A stretch of 51,261 nucleotides of DNA, taken from positions 1-51,261 of IMG/VR virus record IMGVR_UViG_3300036790_000209; one strand, 5' to 3'. Of the stretch, positions 7,407 to 13,788 are shown piece after piece; the first letter of the stretch is position 1, and each line of letters starts with the position of its first letter. The DNA comes from a virus. The notes under the pieces were generated by a model. That model saw only the letters and a list, made by a program, of their open reading frames with translations. It did not search any database and had not been told where the DNA came from. The position numbers were made by a program, and so were the translations under genes.

Positions 7407-7647
7407 TGACCTTCCTTTTCAGGCGGCTAATGCCGCACCGGCACACATGACAATTCCTGTGATTTAACTCAAGCGCACACACGTGAGTTACGGGCCTAAA
7501 TTTAGATGGTATTGACCATTCAAACGTGCAGCACTCGACGCCATCGGAGAAGCGCTTTCTTTCCTTCATCGCTGGCTTGATACGATTGCCCCCACGCTTT
7601 CCCACTTTTAGTTGTGGCTCATCACCCATTTGTATACCGTAGGTCAT
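7390..7647 (-). CDS. Hypothetical Cys/His-rich protein, 85 aa
   Basis: The start at 7647 has AAGGAG nine bases upstream. The C-terminal half contains HVCALELNHRNCHVCRCG, a compact set of Cys and His residues that could bind zinc. The N-terminus is Lys/Arg-rich (KVGKRGGNRIKPAMKERKR). It overlaps both neighbours, consistent with a tightly packed operon. A small zinc-binding accessory protein is possible; no family assigned. Confidence 0.6.
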   Translation of the reverse strand: MTYGIQMGDEPQLKVGKRGGNRIKPAMKERKRFSDGVECCTFEWSIPSKFRPVTHVCALELNHRNCHVCRCGISRLKRKVNDGRR

Positions 7648-7969
7648 TTGCTTGGCTCCTTGGTGCGGCCCTCAACCTCTGCTTGCGCTCGGAATCCTTT
7701 ATCACAGCAGAGTCGTTAAGGGCATAGCATTTGTCAATGTCAGAGCCGGGGGACAACTTGTTTACCCACATCCATTCCGGCATTTTCTCTAACGAACGAG
7801 AAGGTAATTCTCTGGCCGTTAGCGTATTCATTGCGCCCGCATCCGACACTCCACACTGTTCTGCTACAAACCCGATACAGCAGCGTTGACCATCAGGCCG
7901 CAGCAAGCTGCTGTCTTCATCAGTCTTTCCTCGATACCACGTCTTGCGACTCACCGTATAAGTTGACAT
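7622..7969 (-). CDS. Conserved-looking phage hypothetical protein, 115 aa
   Basis: MSTYTVSRKTWYRGK followed by LLRPDGQRCCIGFVAEQCG resembles a small phage protein type that I recognise but cannot name functionally. The start at 7969 is preferred because GGAGG lies eight bases upstream; a start at 7984 would overlap the previous stop (TAATG). The last 20 residues (Arg/Ala-rich) look less ordered than the rest. Confidence 0.65.
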   Translation of the reverse strand: MSTYTVSRKTWYRGKTDEDSSLLRPDGQRCCIGFVAEQCGVSDAGAMNTLTARELPSRSLEKMPEWMWVNKLSPGSDIDKCYALNDSAVIKDSERKQRLRAAPRSQANDLRYTNG

Positions 7970-7983
7970 TTTTTGATCCTCCA

Positions 7984-8181
7984 TTACGGCTTGCTCGGCT
8001 CCTGTTTGCGCTCACGCTCCATCCTGTAGGCGCAATTCAGAGCTTCGGATATTTGCAAGTTACTTTCGTAGTTTTTGTCAAGGCGAATGCGTTCTACAGC
8101 CCATGCCCGAATCGCGGCGGGGGCCGCAGGGTCGCGTCCCAGTAGGACGAACATCATTTCGTCATCTTTCGCACGGTTCAT
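7984..8181 (-). CDS. Conserved-looking phage hypothetical protein, 65 aa
   Basis: The core KDDEMMFVLLGRDPAAPAAI continues with RAWAVERIRL, a pattern familiar from short phage proteins (RDPAAP, then IRxW, then a helical tail). It is helical and charged. The ribosome binding site is poor (GAGGAA is about 18 bases away), so translation may depend on the upstream MazG-like gene 32 bases before it. Function unknown. Confidence 0.65.
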   Translation of the reverse strand: MNRAKDDEMMFVLLGRDPAAPAAIRAWAVERIRLDKNYESNLQISEALNCAYRMERERKQEPSKP

Positions 8182-8213
8182 GCAACTGTGCGGGTCGCTC
8201 AGTTCCTCAGACT

Positions 8214-8483
8214 TTATTCATGTAGCTCCTTTCTGCGCTCGGCAGCAGTTATGGCTGGTAGTTCCCAGTCACGCGATTTGCGTAGCAGCGCAATTGCAAA
8301 TTCAACGTCCTTTATTTCGCGTTTGAGCCATTCTTCATTTGTTTCTCTCTGCGCGACGGGAAGATTGGGATTCCACGAGTTCCATCCATATCTCACCGTT
8401 TTCCCGGCAGCAACGAGAACTTCTCCGCATTCCTCAATAAGGCGACCAAGCGCGTCGCCCTTGTATTTGTATCGCTTATTCAT
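8214..8483 (-). CDS. MazG-like nucleotide pyrophosphohydrolase, 89 aa
   Basis: The MazG-type helix carries EECGE at residues 17-21 (LIEECGEVLVAAGKTVR). A second helix supplies Glu and Asp in WLKREIKDVEFAIALL; together these make the metal-binding site of all-alpha NTP pyrophosphatases. The length fits single-domain phage members. Likely activity is hydrolysis of a nucleoside triphosphate to the monophosphate and pyrophosphate; the substrate cannot be told from sequence. In phages such enzymes are proposed to cleanse nucleotide pools or affect ppGpp. It overlaps the upstream gene by eight bases. Confidence 0.7.
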   Translation of the reverse strand: MNKRYKYKGDALGRLIEECGEVLVAAGKTVRYGWNSWNPNLPVAQRETNEEWLKREIKDVEFAIALLRKSRDWELPAITAAERRKELHE

Positions 8484-8826
8484 GGTTCACCTTATTGTAG
8501 GGCTCGGCGGCAAGGGCGTCCCACGCTGCCAGGGCGCGTTCCGCACTCATGTAGGCATCGTTTACGACCCCCCAATTAGTAGCTCTCTTGTGCTGAATAA
8601 ATTCTATCGCAATTTCGTCGGCTGCCGTCTGCATCGCGCGAAGCGCCTCAGCCATCGCCTCCACCACCGGGCGCAGAGTGTCCAGTTCGTCGGCGCACTT
8701 TACCAGTCGATTGACGCGCCCTTGTTCATAAGCATTAAGCGTGGTGCCCCTGGATGATCCGGTGGTTGCGACGAACGGTGGGTCATTGCGCCACTTCTGA
8801 ATCAACCGCTCGATGGCGTTAGGCAT
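8476..8826 (-). CDS. Hypothetical helical protein, 116 aa
   Basis: The start at 8826 (MPNAIERLIQKW) overlaps the preceding stop and has GGGAGCG upstream. The product is predicted helical, with VKCADELDTLRPVVEAM and MSAERALAAWDALAAEPYN. Proteins with this Leu/Ala-rich helix pattern are common in phage accessory regions but have no assigned role. It is coupled to its neighbours on both sides. Confidence 0.65.
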   Translation of the reverse strand: MPNAIERLIQKWRNDPPFVATTGSSRGTTLNAYEQGRVNRLVKCADELDTLRPVVEAMAEALRAMQTAADEIAIEFIQHKRATNWGVVNDAYMSAERALAAWDALAAEPYNKVNHE

Positions 8827-9106
8827 TGTTGCGCTCCCGCCCCTTAGCCCACTTACTCGCCACCTCAATCACTTCCTCAAACAGCAGTTGGCATAGTTCA
8901 CAGTCCTGCGGCTGCGCCCCATCATGAAAATTTCGATGTTTCACCACATGAGCGTTCAACTCGAATTGCTTAGTCAAGCGTTCAGATAGCGTCCGGGCGT
9001 CAAACGCGGTAAGGTTATGGGCCATGATGCAGTAGGCAGCCTCATCGTGGACGAGTCCTTCCATCCCTGAGTCATACACAATTACCGAGTTATAAGCTTC
9101 GAGCAT
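8819..9106 (-). CDS. Hypothetical protein with CxxC, 95 aa
   Basis: The start at 9106 has AGGAG eight bases upstream. It begins MLEAYNSVIVYDSGMEGLVH and contains HRNFHDGAQPQDCELCQLLF, in which two His and a C-x2-C could form a small metal site. It follows the JAB gene by 12 bases, so it may be co-transcribed with the ubiquitin-like cassette; no functional link is visible in the sequence. Confidence 0.65.
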   Translation of the reverse strand: MLEAYNSVIVYDSGMEGLVHDEAAYCIMAHNLTAFDARTLSERLTKQFELNAHVVKHRNFHDGAQPQDCELCQLLFEEVIEVASKWAKGRERNNA

Positions 9107-9118
9107 TAGAGAGTTCTC

Positions 9119-9946
9119 CTATTCGTAGATTGTTACGCCGTCAAACGACAGGCCCTCGACCTTGGCATACGGGTTCGGCTTCATGGCCTGTTTCAGTTGA
9201 TCGATGTAGACTTGATTGGCGGACAGGCCGGTTAACATAACCTTCCCATGCACCCGGCTATAGCGGCCACACTCTAATCTAACTCGCATGACCATTTTGG
9301 ATTCCCCCCGCGCGTTGACTACGATTTCAATCGGCCAGTTCGCATGGTCCTCATCCGTCTTGCTGAAGAATGCTTCCATCTTGACATGGGAGTGAACCGC
9401 TGCGATGGTCTCTGGGCGAGCACGAAACCCTTCATCCGGCATTTCGACATGAGCACCACTTGCAGACTGAGGAGGGAAATACATCTCGGTAACCTTGCCT
9501 CGGCCCGTGATAGCATCGATTGTGCCGATGAGGTAAGCCATCCATTCGGTGTCGAATGAGTTGGCCAACTCAATCCAGGCTTGGTACATGCCGCAGGGTA
9601 TCTCGACGATTGGCTCCTTGACAATAGGACAGCCCTTCACATCGGCTACTTCGCAGGTCCAATCCAAGTTTAGCTTGGGTTCGATAACTACCGGTCGATT
9701 GTCGATGTCACGGTGGTTCCAGCCATCCCAATTAGAGCGCCTCCCATCACCACTCGCTCCGTTGCCATTATTCCCTTCGCTCACATAACTCGCGTTATGC
9801 AGCAGCGCCGCCGCCGCGACATCATGATTCAAGGGGGCGGGTTGTTCGAGTACCCTCAACCAACCTTCTTGCAGGATATGGCGAACTTTCTTGTCCTTCA
9901 TCTTCTTTGACACTGGATTCTCCCTTCGATTGAATATTGACCACAT
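9119..9946 (-). CDS. JAB/MPN (JAMM) isopeptidase-like protein, 275 aa
   Basis: The full JAMM metal signature is present: E134 in EWMAYLIG, then H185-S-H187-x7-S195-x2-D198. This is the zinc site of deubiquitinase-type JAB proteases. The catalytic domain spans about residues 90-275. The first 90 residues are a Gly/Asn-rich, probably flexible region. In this cassette the expected substrate is the Ubl-like protein (12364-12609), either trimmed to expose its C-terminus or removed from targets. The start at 9946 is uncertain: a GTG at 9913 has the better ribosome binding site AAGGGAG. It follows the membrane peptide gene after three bases. Confidence 0.88.
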   Translation of the reverse strand: MWSIFNRRENPVSKKMKDKKVRHILQEGWLRVLEQPAPLNHDVAAAALLHNASYVSEGNNGNGASGDGRRSNWDGWNHRDIDNRPVVIEPKLNLDWTCEVADVKGCPIVKEPIVEIPCGMYQAWIELANSFDTEWMAYLIGTIDAITGRGKVTEMYFPPQSASGAHVEMPDEGFRARPETIAAVHSHVKMEAFFSKTDEDHANWPIEIVVNARGESKMVMRVRLECGRYSRVHGKVMLTGLSANQVYIDQLKQAMKPNPYAKVEGLSFDGVTIYE

Positions 9947-9949
9947 AAG

Positions 9950-10048
9950 TTACCATCCCAACCAGTCGGCCAGGAACACTACCGCGCTCCAGAACACGTT
10001 CCAGATAATCAGAGCCGCTAGGATGGCTCCTACAATACTCCAAAACAT
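9950..10048 (-). CDS. Tiny single-pass membrane protein in the Ubl cassette, 32 aa
   Basis: Below usual length cut-offs, but preceded by the strong ribosome binding site AGGAGG six bases from ATG. The product is almost all hydrophobic (MFWSIVGAILAALIIWNVFW, then SAVVFLADWLGW): one transmembrane helix with Trp at both interfaces. It sits exactly between the E1-like and JAB genes with 1- and 3-base gaps. It might anchor the conjugation proteins at the membrane or act as a regulatory or toxic peptide. No homologue recognised. Confidence 0.65.
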   Translation of the reverse strand: MFWSIVGAILAALIIWNVFWSAVVFLADWLGW

Positions 10049-10049
10049 G

Positions 10050-10727
10050 TCAGACCTCCTGATACTGCCTAACCTGTAGACCGTCCTTCCAATCTACTCG
10101 AAAAGTGTCGCGGATCGGCTGATCTAGCAGGATGTAGTAGCAAGCCATGGAAGCAGCCATGGCGCATGGACCTACGAATTGAGGGACGCTTGTGTAGCCG
10201 GGTTGGCCTTCCAGCTCGCTCGCCCATTCCGCCGGGGTTCCCGAAATAGACATCCCTAAACCATCCGCGCCTAGTTCAATATAACGGCCAGCGCGGATGG
10301 CATCCACCTCTGGCTGCCTAAGATGCCCTGCAGGATGCCCTTTAACGGCCTTGTAGACCTCTCTGCGCGATCGGAGCGAATCGGTTGAGCAAACTACCCT
10401 ATTCGCGCTTGAAACCGCCTCACAATGGCTGGGAACCTCAAAATCGAAGTGTCCATAGGCTCGAATGGCTGTCTCCGGCCTGGCTTTGCGAATCAAAGCC
10501 GCCAGGGCTAAGGACTTAGGCTTACCGATGTCCTCCGGGGTGAATGGCAGGCGATTCAGGTTATGCTCGCTGATCTCATCCCCATCGAATAGAGCCAGCT
10601 CTCGCACCCCTGCCAGCCCGAGGAAGTACCCACACCATGCTCCAATTCCCCCACATCCTACCACTACGATCTTCTGATCCCTTTGGATGCCAAGGGATTC
10701 TTGACGTAGATAGATATTCTCACTCAT
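10050..10727 (-). CDS. E1-like (ThiF/MoeB family) adenylating enzyme, 225 aa
   Basis: The Rossmann ATP-binding motif GCGGIG lies at residues 24-29. LFDGDEISEHNLNR follows at 47-59, with the ATP-binding Asp, Asn and Arg, then K71 and the Mg-binding Asp in CSTDSLRSR (D116). A later QPGYTSVPQFVGPCAMAAS carries C188, a candidate thioester cysteine, although the CxxC zinc pairs of ThiF/MoeB are absent. The expected reaction is adenylation of the C-terminal Gly of a ubiquitin-like protein. It overlaps the preceding gene by four bases (ATGA). The short length suggests a minimal single-domain E1. Confidence 0.88.
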   Translation of the reverse strand: MSENIYLRQESLGIQRDQKIVVVGCGGIGAWCGYFLGLAGVRELALFDGDEISEHNLNRLPFTPEDIGKPKSLALAALIRKARPETAIRAYGHFDFEVPSHCEAVSSANRVVCSTDSLRSRREVYKAVKGHPAGHLRQPEVDAIRAGRYIELGADGLGMSISGTPAEWASELEGQPGYTSVPQFVGPCAMAASMACYYILLDQPIRDTFRVDWKDGLQVRQYQEV

Positions 10728-10912
10728 TTGCGTCCTCGCTTCCCGGCCTTCTTGGCCTTCCCCACTTTACGTTTTCTACCCTTGGGAGGTAACAACGTCA
10801 GACCTGTTCTTGGATCGGTCCACGGTAGCCCCTTGCGGTGATTCTGGCGCATGGCCTCTACTACCTCGTCAGCGTCTAGGGTAGCAGCCTCACTCGTCCA
10901 CTCATAAGTCAT
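10724..10912 (-). CDS. Small protein with Lys/Arg tail in the Ubl cassette, 62 aa
   Basis: The start at 10912 has AGGAG six bases upstream; an in-frame start at 10942 is inferior. The N-terminal half is acidic and probably helical (EAATLDADEVVEAMRQ). A GLPWTDPRTGLTLLPPKG segment follows, and the last 15 residues are nearly all Lys, Arg, Gly and Ala. Such a tail could bind nucleic acid or offer lysines for conjugation. It is translationally coupled to the E1-like gene. No family recognised. Confidence 0.65.
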   Translation of the reverse strand: MTYEWTSEAATLDADEVVEAMRQNHRKGLPWTDPRTGLTLLPPKGRKRKVGKAKKAGKRGRK

Positions 10913-10945
10913 CTGACTCTCCTGGATTAGCGTTACTACCATCCC

Positions 10946-11004
10946 ATACTATAGTAGGATATAGTATAGTATACTATAGTATATATGGTAGTCATGGTAG
11001 TCAT
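10946..11004. repeat. AT-rich palindromes plus tandem GGTAGTCAT repeat
   Basis: Two copies of the perfect palindrome ACTATAGT (10948-10955 and 10973-10980) flank TATAGTATAGTATA, itself part of the palindrome ATAGTATACTAT. Immediately after lie two exact tandem copies of GGTAGTCAT (10987-10995, 10996-11004). The element lies between the E2-like gene and the gene coupled to E1. It is a plausible operator, internal promoter or cruciform. Confidence 0.7.
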
Positions 11005-11024
11005 GGTTACCGAGGCTACCGTCC

Positions 11025-12242
11025 CTACCGTCTCCGCGTAGTGCCCTCTTGAGTCCAAATTACTCCCGGTGCCTCCCGTTCAACGATCATGGGATGGTAG
11101 CTAGTGGGGTCGAAGTAATCCCCTTTACGGTCCCACTCAGTCATAAACTCCCCTACTTGTGGGGGCACAAACGCGCGTACTGCCGGGGACAAATTATATT
11201 CCCTAACCAGTAAACTCGACAGATTCACTTCCTTGAACGCTCGATTAATCATGACTTCAATGCGTACCAAATCATCTAGACTGGCTAGTCTCTCCGGCAA
11301 CCCTTGTGGCTGGCAGCAGAACCCTGAGTAATCCGCATGAGGCAGCTTCAACCCATATTGATCCAAACGGGCATTCTCTAATTGGAACGACCCATCAACC
11401 GGATTGAACGCTATCCAGAACGGCACCTTTACCATGCCAGCCGGAATCGCAGGCCACTCAAGGTTAACCTTTCGGGGAGGTGCGATTTCCTCGTTATCCT
11501 CGCCTAGGTTAGGTATGCTCCAATCCGGCCAAGTAAACTTAAGAGGGCAAAAGTTAATAACCCCTTGGACGGCAATCAACCCGTCATGAACGCGCTTAAC
11601 AGGAATGTTACCCACCCATGACGGGATAGCTAACTCCCTCCCGCGCGCTTGAGCGAACTCAATTCGCTGCCTTTGGACCGCAGCCATTTCCACTTCAGCC
11701 TGTTGACGAATAATGACCGCTTCACGCTGTGCCGCAGCGAGCAATGCGATCCGTTGCATGGCGATTGCCTGTGCGGCTGATTTGCGCATCCGGTTAAGCA
11801 GCTTCACCGGCGCGCCTGACTCCGCGATTGCGTTCAACCGGAATAATTTACCTCCTATCGACAAGAAGGACGGTTGGGAAGCGGCTAGGTTCTCCGCGAT
11901 GTCCATGTCTCCCATAATCTCGCTCACAGTCGATTCGCCGTTCAAAGTTGGCGCGATCTCCGTGAGATAGCAACGAATGGCGTCGGCCAGAGCGGATGGG
12001 GGGAGGGGATTCCCCCTGTGGGTAAACCCGTAAGAGCTCCCACTTAGATACGTCTGTAACGTTGTCCCCCGTTGCTGAGCGGGCCGCGTATAGTTCCGCA
12101 ATTCAGGAGGCAAATAACTCCTGAACGCCACCATGGGCTGCCTGAGCACATGATCGCTTACGTCTCGATCTCCGATGGTGGCAAGGAGCGATAAACTATT
12201 CCCATTGTCTTCTGGGGTGATCTCCACTCGTATCTCTTGCAT
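11025..12242 (-). CDS. Candidate E2-like protein of the Ubl cassette, 405 aa
   Basis: Three parts are visible. The N-terminal 140 residues are of unknown fold. Residues about 150-205 are a charged helix rich in Ala, Gln and Arg, likely a coiled coil. The C-terminal part contains VPFWIAFNPVDGSFQL and then LPHADYSGFCCQ (300-311), followed by a long helix. The Pro-His strand, short gap and Gly-x-Cys recall the pattern of divergent bacterial and plasmid E2-like (RWD/UBC-fold) proteins, where the Cys would carry the Ubl thioester; C309 or C310 is the candidate. The position between Ubl and E1 genes supports this. I infer the fold from motif and context, not alignment. Confidence 0.5.
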   Translation of the reverse strand: MQEIRVEITPEDNGNSLSLLATIGDRDVSDHVLRQPMVAFRSYLPPELRNYTRPAQQRGTTLQTYLSGSSYGFTHRGNPLPPSALADAIRCYLTEIAPTLNGESTVSEIMGDMDIAENLAASQPSFLSIGGKLFRLNAIAESGAPVKLLNRMRKSAAQAIAMQRIALLAAAQREAVIIRQQAEVEMAAVQRQRIEFAQARGRELAIPSWVGNIPVKRVHDGLIAVQGVINFCPLKFTWPDWSIPNLGEDNEEIAPPRKVNLEWPAIPAGMVKVPFWIAFNPVDGSFQLENARLDQYGLKLPHADYSGFCCQPQGLPERLASLDDLVRIEVMINRAFKEVNLSSLLVREYNLSPAVRAFVPPQVGEFMTEWDRKGDYFDPTSYHPMIVEREAPGVIWTQEGTTRRR

Positions 12243-12306
12243 TACCTTACTCCCTTCCGTTTGAGGGTTATCATGCGCCCTTTGAGTCGCCCACAGTCTT
12301 AGTAGA

Positions 12307-12340
12307 CCCCTCGACTAGGGGACTGTCGCCAATCCCCTAG
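12307..12340 (-). promoter_or_regulatory. Mutually exclusive hairpins before the E2-like gene
   Basis: On the minus-strand transcript, CTAGGGGA and TCCCCTAG form a perfect 8-bp stem (plus positions 12315-12322 and 12333-12340). The same C-tract can instead pair as CCCCT-agtcg-AGGGG (12307-12311 with 12317-12321). The two folds share bases and cannot coexist. The element lies between the Ubl stop and the E2-like start, where an attenuator or differential-expression element is plausible. Confidence 0.55.
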
Positions 12341-12363
12341 TGCGTGAGACCTTCCAAGGGCGG

Positions 12364-12609
12364 TTAGCCTCGCGCGTCCTTAGCCACCAACTCAACCAAG
12401 GTGGCTCCAAGATCGCTGAGGGTCTTGCCTCCCTGCGAGGTATCGGCCTTCGACCCGTTGACCAGCACATTAAACGTTTTCAGGCCATGTGAGGTGCTGT
12501 AGTACTTGGCGACATCGGCGAGCTTCTCGCTTCCGTCGGCATGGCCTACTATTTCCCCGTTTACCTTGACTTCGACTTCCAAAGCGTTGCTATCCCAAAC
12601 ATTATTCAT
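12364..12609 (-). CDS. Ubiquitin-like beta-grasp protein candidate ending in Arg-Gly, 81 aa
   Basis: Length and secondary-structure order fit a beta-grasp fold: a strand hairpin (ALEVEVKVNGEIVGHADG), a helix (SEKLADVAKYYSTSHGL), a strand (TFNVLVNGSK), then a final strand (ATLVELVAKDARG). The protein stops directly at Arg-Gly, resembling mature ubiquitin (Arg-Gly-Gly) with one Gly, so it may not need processing. E1-like, E2-like and JAB genes follow downstream in the same operon. The ribosome binding site AAGGAAGG is clear. Expected role: the modifier attached to proteins or another acceptor. Distinct from ThiS/MoaD in lacking Gly-Gly. Confidence 0.65.
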   Translation of the reverse strand: MNNVWDSNALEVEVKVNGEIVGHADGSEKLADVAKYYSTSHGLKTFNVLVNGSKADTSQGGKTLSDLGATLVELVAKDARG

Positions 12610-12899
12610 AACTTACCTTCCTTTCCTTCCATGGAATGTTACTGCAATCGACAAGGGTACCCCTGCCGAAACTCGTTAGTTTATCCGCGATCTTCTGGCC
12701 GGCCCCTTAGGCCGCTGTGGAACTTTGAACCGCTAAACTTTGGGGGACGCTCCCAGCTACCGCGCCCCCTCAGAGCTAGATTTAGTGGTCGCTGCTTCTT
12801 GAGCAATGCTGGCCGATCTGCGTTCTAGCTAGACGCTCCCCCTACTCTAGAGGGTTCGTTGCCAAGTTCGTTTGGGTTAATCTTCCCAAGCGAGCCTAG
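12610..12899 (-). other. Long untranslated leader of the Ubl operon
   Basis: About 285 bases separate the promoter at 12900-12928 from the Ubl start, with no coding signal on either strand. The leader contains GGCC-taagg-GGCC, the palindrome TCTAGCTAGA inside GCGTTCTAGCTAGACGC (12819-12835), and two copies of GGGAGCGTC, one able to pair G-tracts with a distant CGTCCCCC. It probably folds extensively; a regulatory RNA is possible. Confidence 0.45.
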
Positions 12900-12928
12900 G
12901 ATGTAGCACTACAAAATACCTCTGTCAA
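12900..12928 (-). promoter_or_regulatory. Promoter of the Ubl-like conjugation operon
   Basis: On the minus strand TTGACA (plus 12923-12928) is followed after 17 bases by TACATC (plus 12900-12905). This resembles the promoter TTGACA-18-TATATC at 18467-18496. The -35 box overlaps the stop codon of the upstream gene at 12925-13143. It would drive Ubl, E2-like, E1-like, membrane peptide and JAB genes. Confidence 0.6.
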
Positions 12929-13143
12929 CAATTATCGCGCGGCTGGCCGCCATGCGGCCCGTTTTCACCGCGAATATAACCAAGCCAGCGTTCTCGCTTA
13001 AACTGCGGGTTACGTGAGGCGCAGAAGTCCGCAAGAGTGCCCAATTGTTCCTCATTAAATATTCCCCGCATAGTACCGGCACCCTCGAATCGATTGTTCT
13101 CGATAATCGCACTGGCGAGGGCGATAAAGTCCTTCTTCGTCAT
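12925..13143 (-). CDS. Hypothetical protein, 72 aa
   Basis: The start MTKKDFIALASAIIENN at 13143 has AGAGG five bases upstream and overlaps the previous gene's end. A compact helical domain with FNEEQLGTLADFCASRNPQF follows, then RERWLGYIRGENG. Proteins beginning MTKKDFIALA are common small phage proteins without known function. Its stop is part of the -35 box of the Ubl promoter. Confidence 0.65.
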   Translation of the reverse strand: MTKKDFIALASAIIENNRFEGAGTMRGIFNEEQLGTLADFCASRNPQFKRERWLGYIRGENGPHGGQPRDNC

Positions 13144-13151
13144 AGGGCCTC

Positions 13152-13376
13152 TCATATTCCGTGCATGTTATCCAGCATGGATGCCGCTGAATTAATTGCT
13201 TGAGCTAGCGCTTTGAGCGCGTCAAGGCGCGCGTCTTGTAACTTCATAGCTTGCGCTTTCCTAAATTCCTCAGTCGCTTGCGTTCGCCCTTCAGCCTGCC
13301 CTGCCTTAAAACCAAGTTCGTATGCCTGCATGTGCGCTAAAACTTGCTTGACCTTCTTACGCTTGCCGATGGGCAT
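13152..13376 (-). CDS. Hypothetical helical protein, 74 aa
   Basis: The N-terminus is basic (MPIGKRKKVKQVLAHMQ) and the remainder almost entirely helical, with KAGQAEGRTQATEEFRKAQA and LDALKALAQAINSAASML. A small coiled-coil or dimerising protein is likely. A GGGGAGG ribosome binding site lies upstream. Function unknown. Confidence 0.65.
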   Translation of the reverse strand: MPIGKRKKVKQVLAHMQAYELGFKAGQAEGRTQATEEFRKAQAMKLQDARLDALKALAQAINSAASMLDNMHGI

Positions 13377-13380
13377 AACT

Positions 13381-13452
13381 CTATTTCCTCCCCTCGAATA
13401 TCAACAGCCAAACAATGAAAACGCAAATGAATCCCCCCACAATCTCAGTCAC
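13381..13452 (-). CDS. Tiny membrane peptide, 23 aa, GTG start
   Basis: The reading frame MTEIVGGFICVFIVWLLIFE plus GRK has one strongly hydrophobic helix and a basic C-terminus. The GTG start overlaps the upstream stop and has AAGGGG seven bases before it. It fills an otherwise empty gap exactly. This architecture resembles other tiny membrane peptides in this block. Confidence 0.5.
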   Translation of the reverse strand: MTEIVGGFICVFIVWLLIFEGRK

Positions 13453-13636
13453 AGGCCGCCCCTTGATCTTCAACCGTTCGCTGCTTAACGATCCAATAGG
13501 CGTACCACTCAGCCCATTCCTTGTCCGGCCCTCCCAGGGTAGCTTCGTAGCGATGGTGCGCTTGAGCGGCTTCCCTGAGCGCGTCGGCTAGTTCATCTTG
13601 TGTGAGGGTAATCCGTGGCTGGATGGTCCGTGGCAT
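13445..13636 (-). CDS. Hypothetical protein, 63 aa
   Basis: The start at 13636 (MPRTIQPRITLTQDELADAL) follows GGGGAAAG and lies one base after the stop of the 30-residue membrane protein. One long helix (LADALREAAQAHHRYEATL) precedes an aromatic segment (EWAEWYAYWIVKQR). No family recognised. Confidence 0.65.
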   Translation of the reverse strand: MPRTIQPRITLTQDELADALREAAQAHHRYEATLGGPDKEWAEWYAYWIVKQRTVEDQGAACD

Positions 13637-13637
13637 G

Positions 13638-13730
13638 TTAGTCTTTCCCCTGCGCCCATTGGTATAGGGCGTAACAGCCGGCAACCACAAACTGGATGGC
13701 GGGAACAAGGAATATCCACTCTATTCGCAT
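13638..13730 (-). CDS. Tiny membrane protein, 30 aa
   Basis: MRIEWIFLVPAIQFVVAGCY, then ALYQWAQGKD: a single transmembrane helix with charged ends. The ribosome binding site AAGGAG is seven bases from ATG. It is directly followed by the next gene (stop and start separated by one base). Too short for routine gene calling but well supported by signals. Confidence 0.6.
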   Translation of the reverse strand: MRIEWIFLVPAIQFVVAGCYALYQWAQGKD

Positions 13731-13788
13731 GACTGCGCTCCTTAATGAGAAGGGGAAGGGTGAACCCCCCCCCCTAGTTGACACTCGT

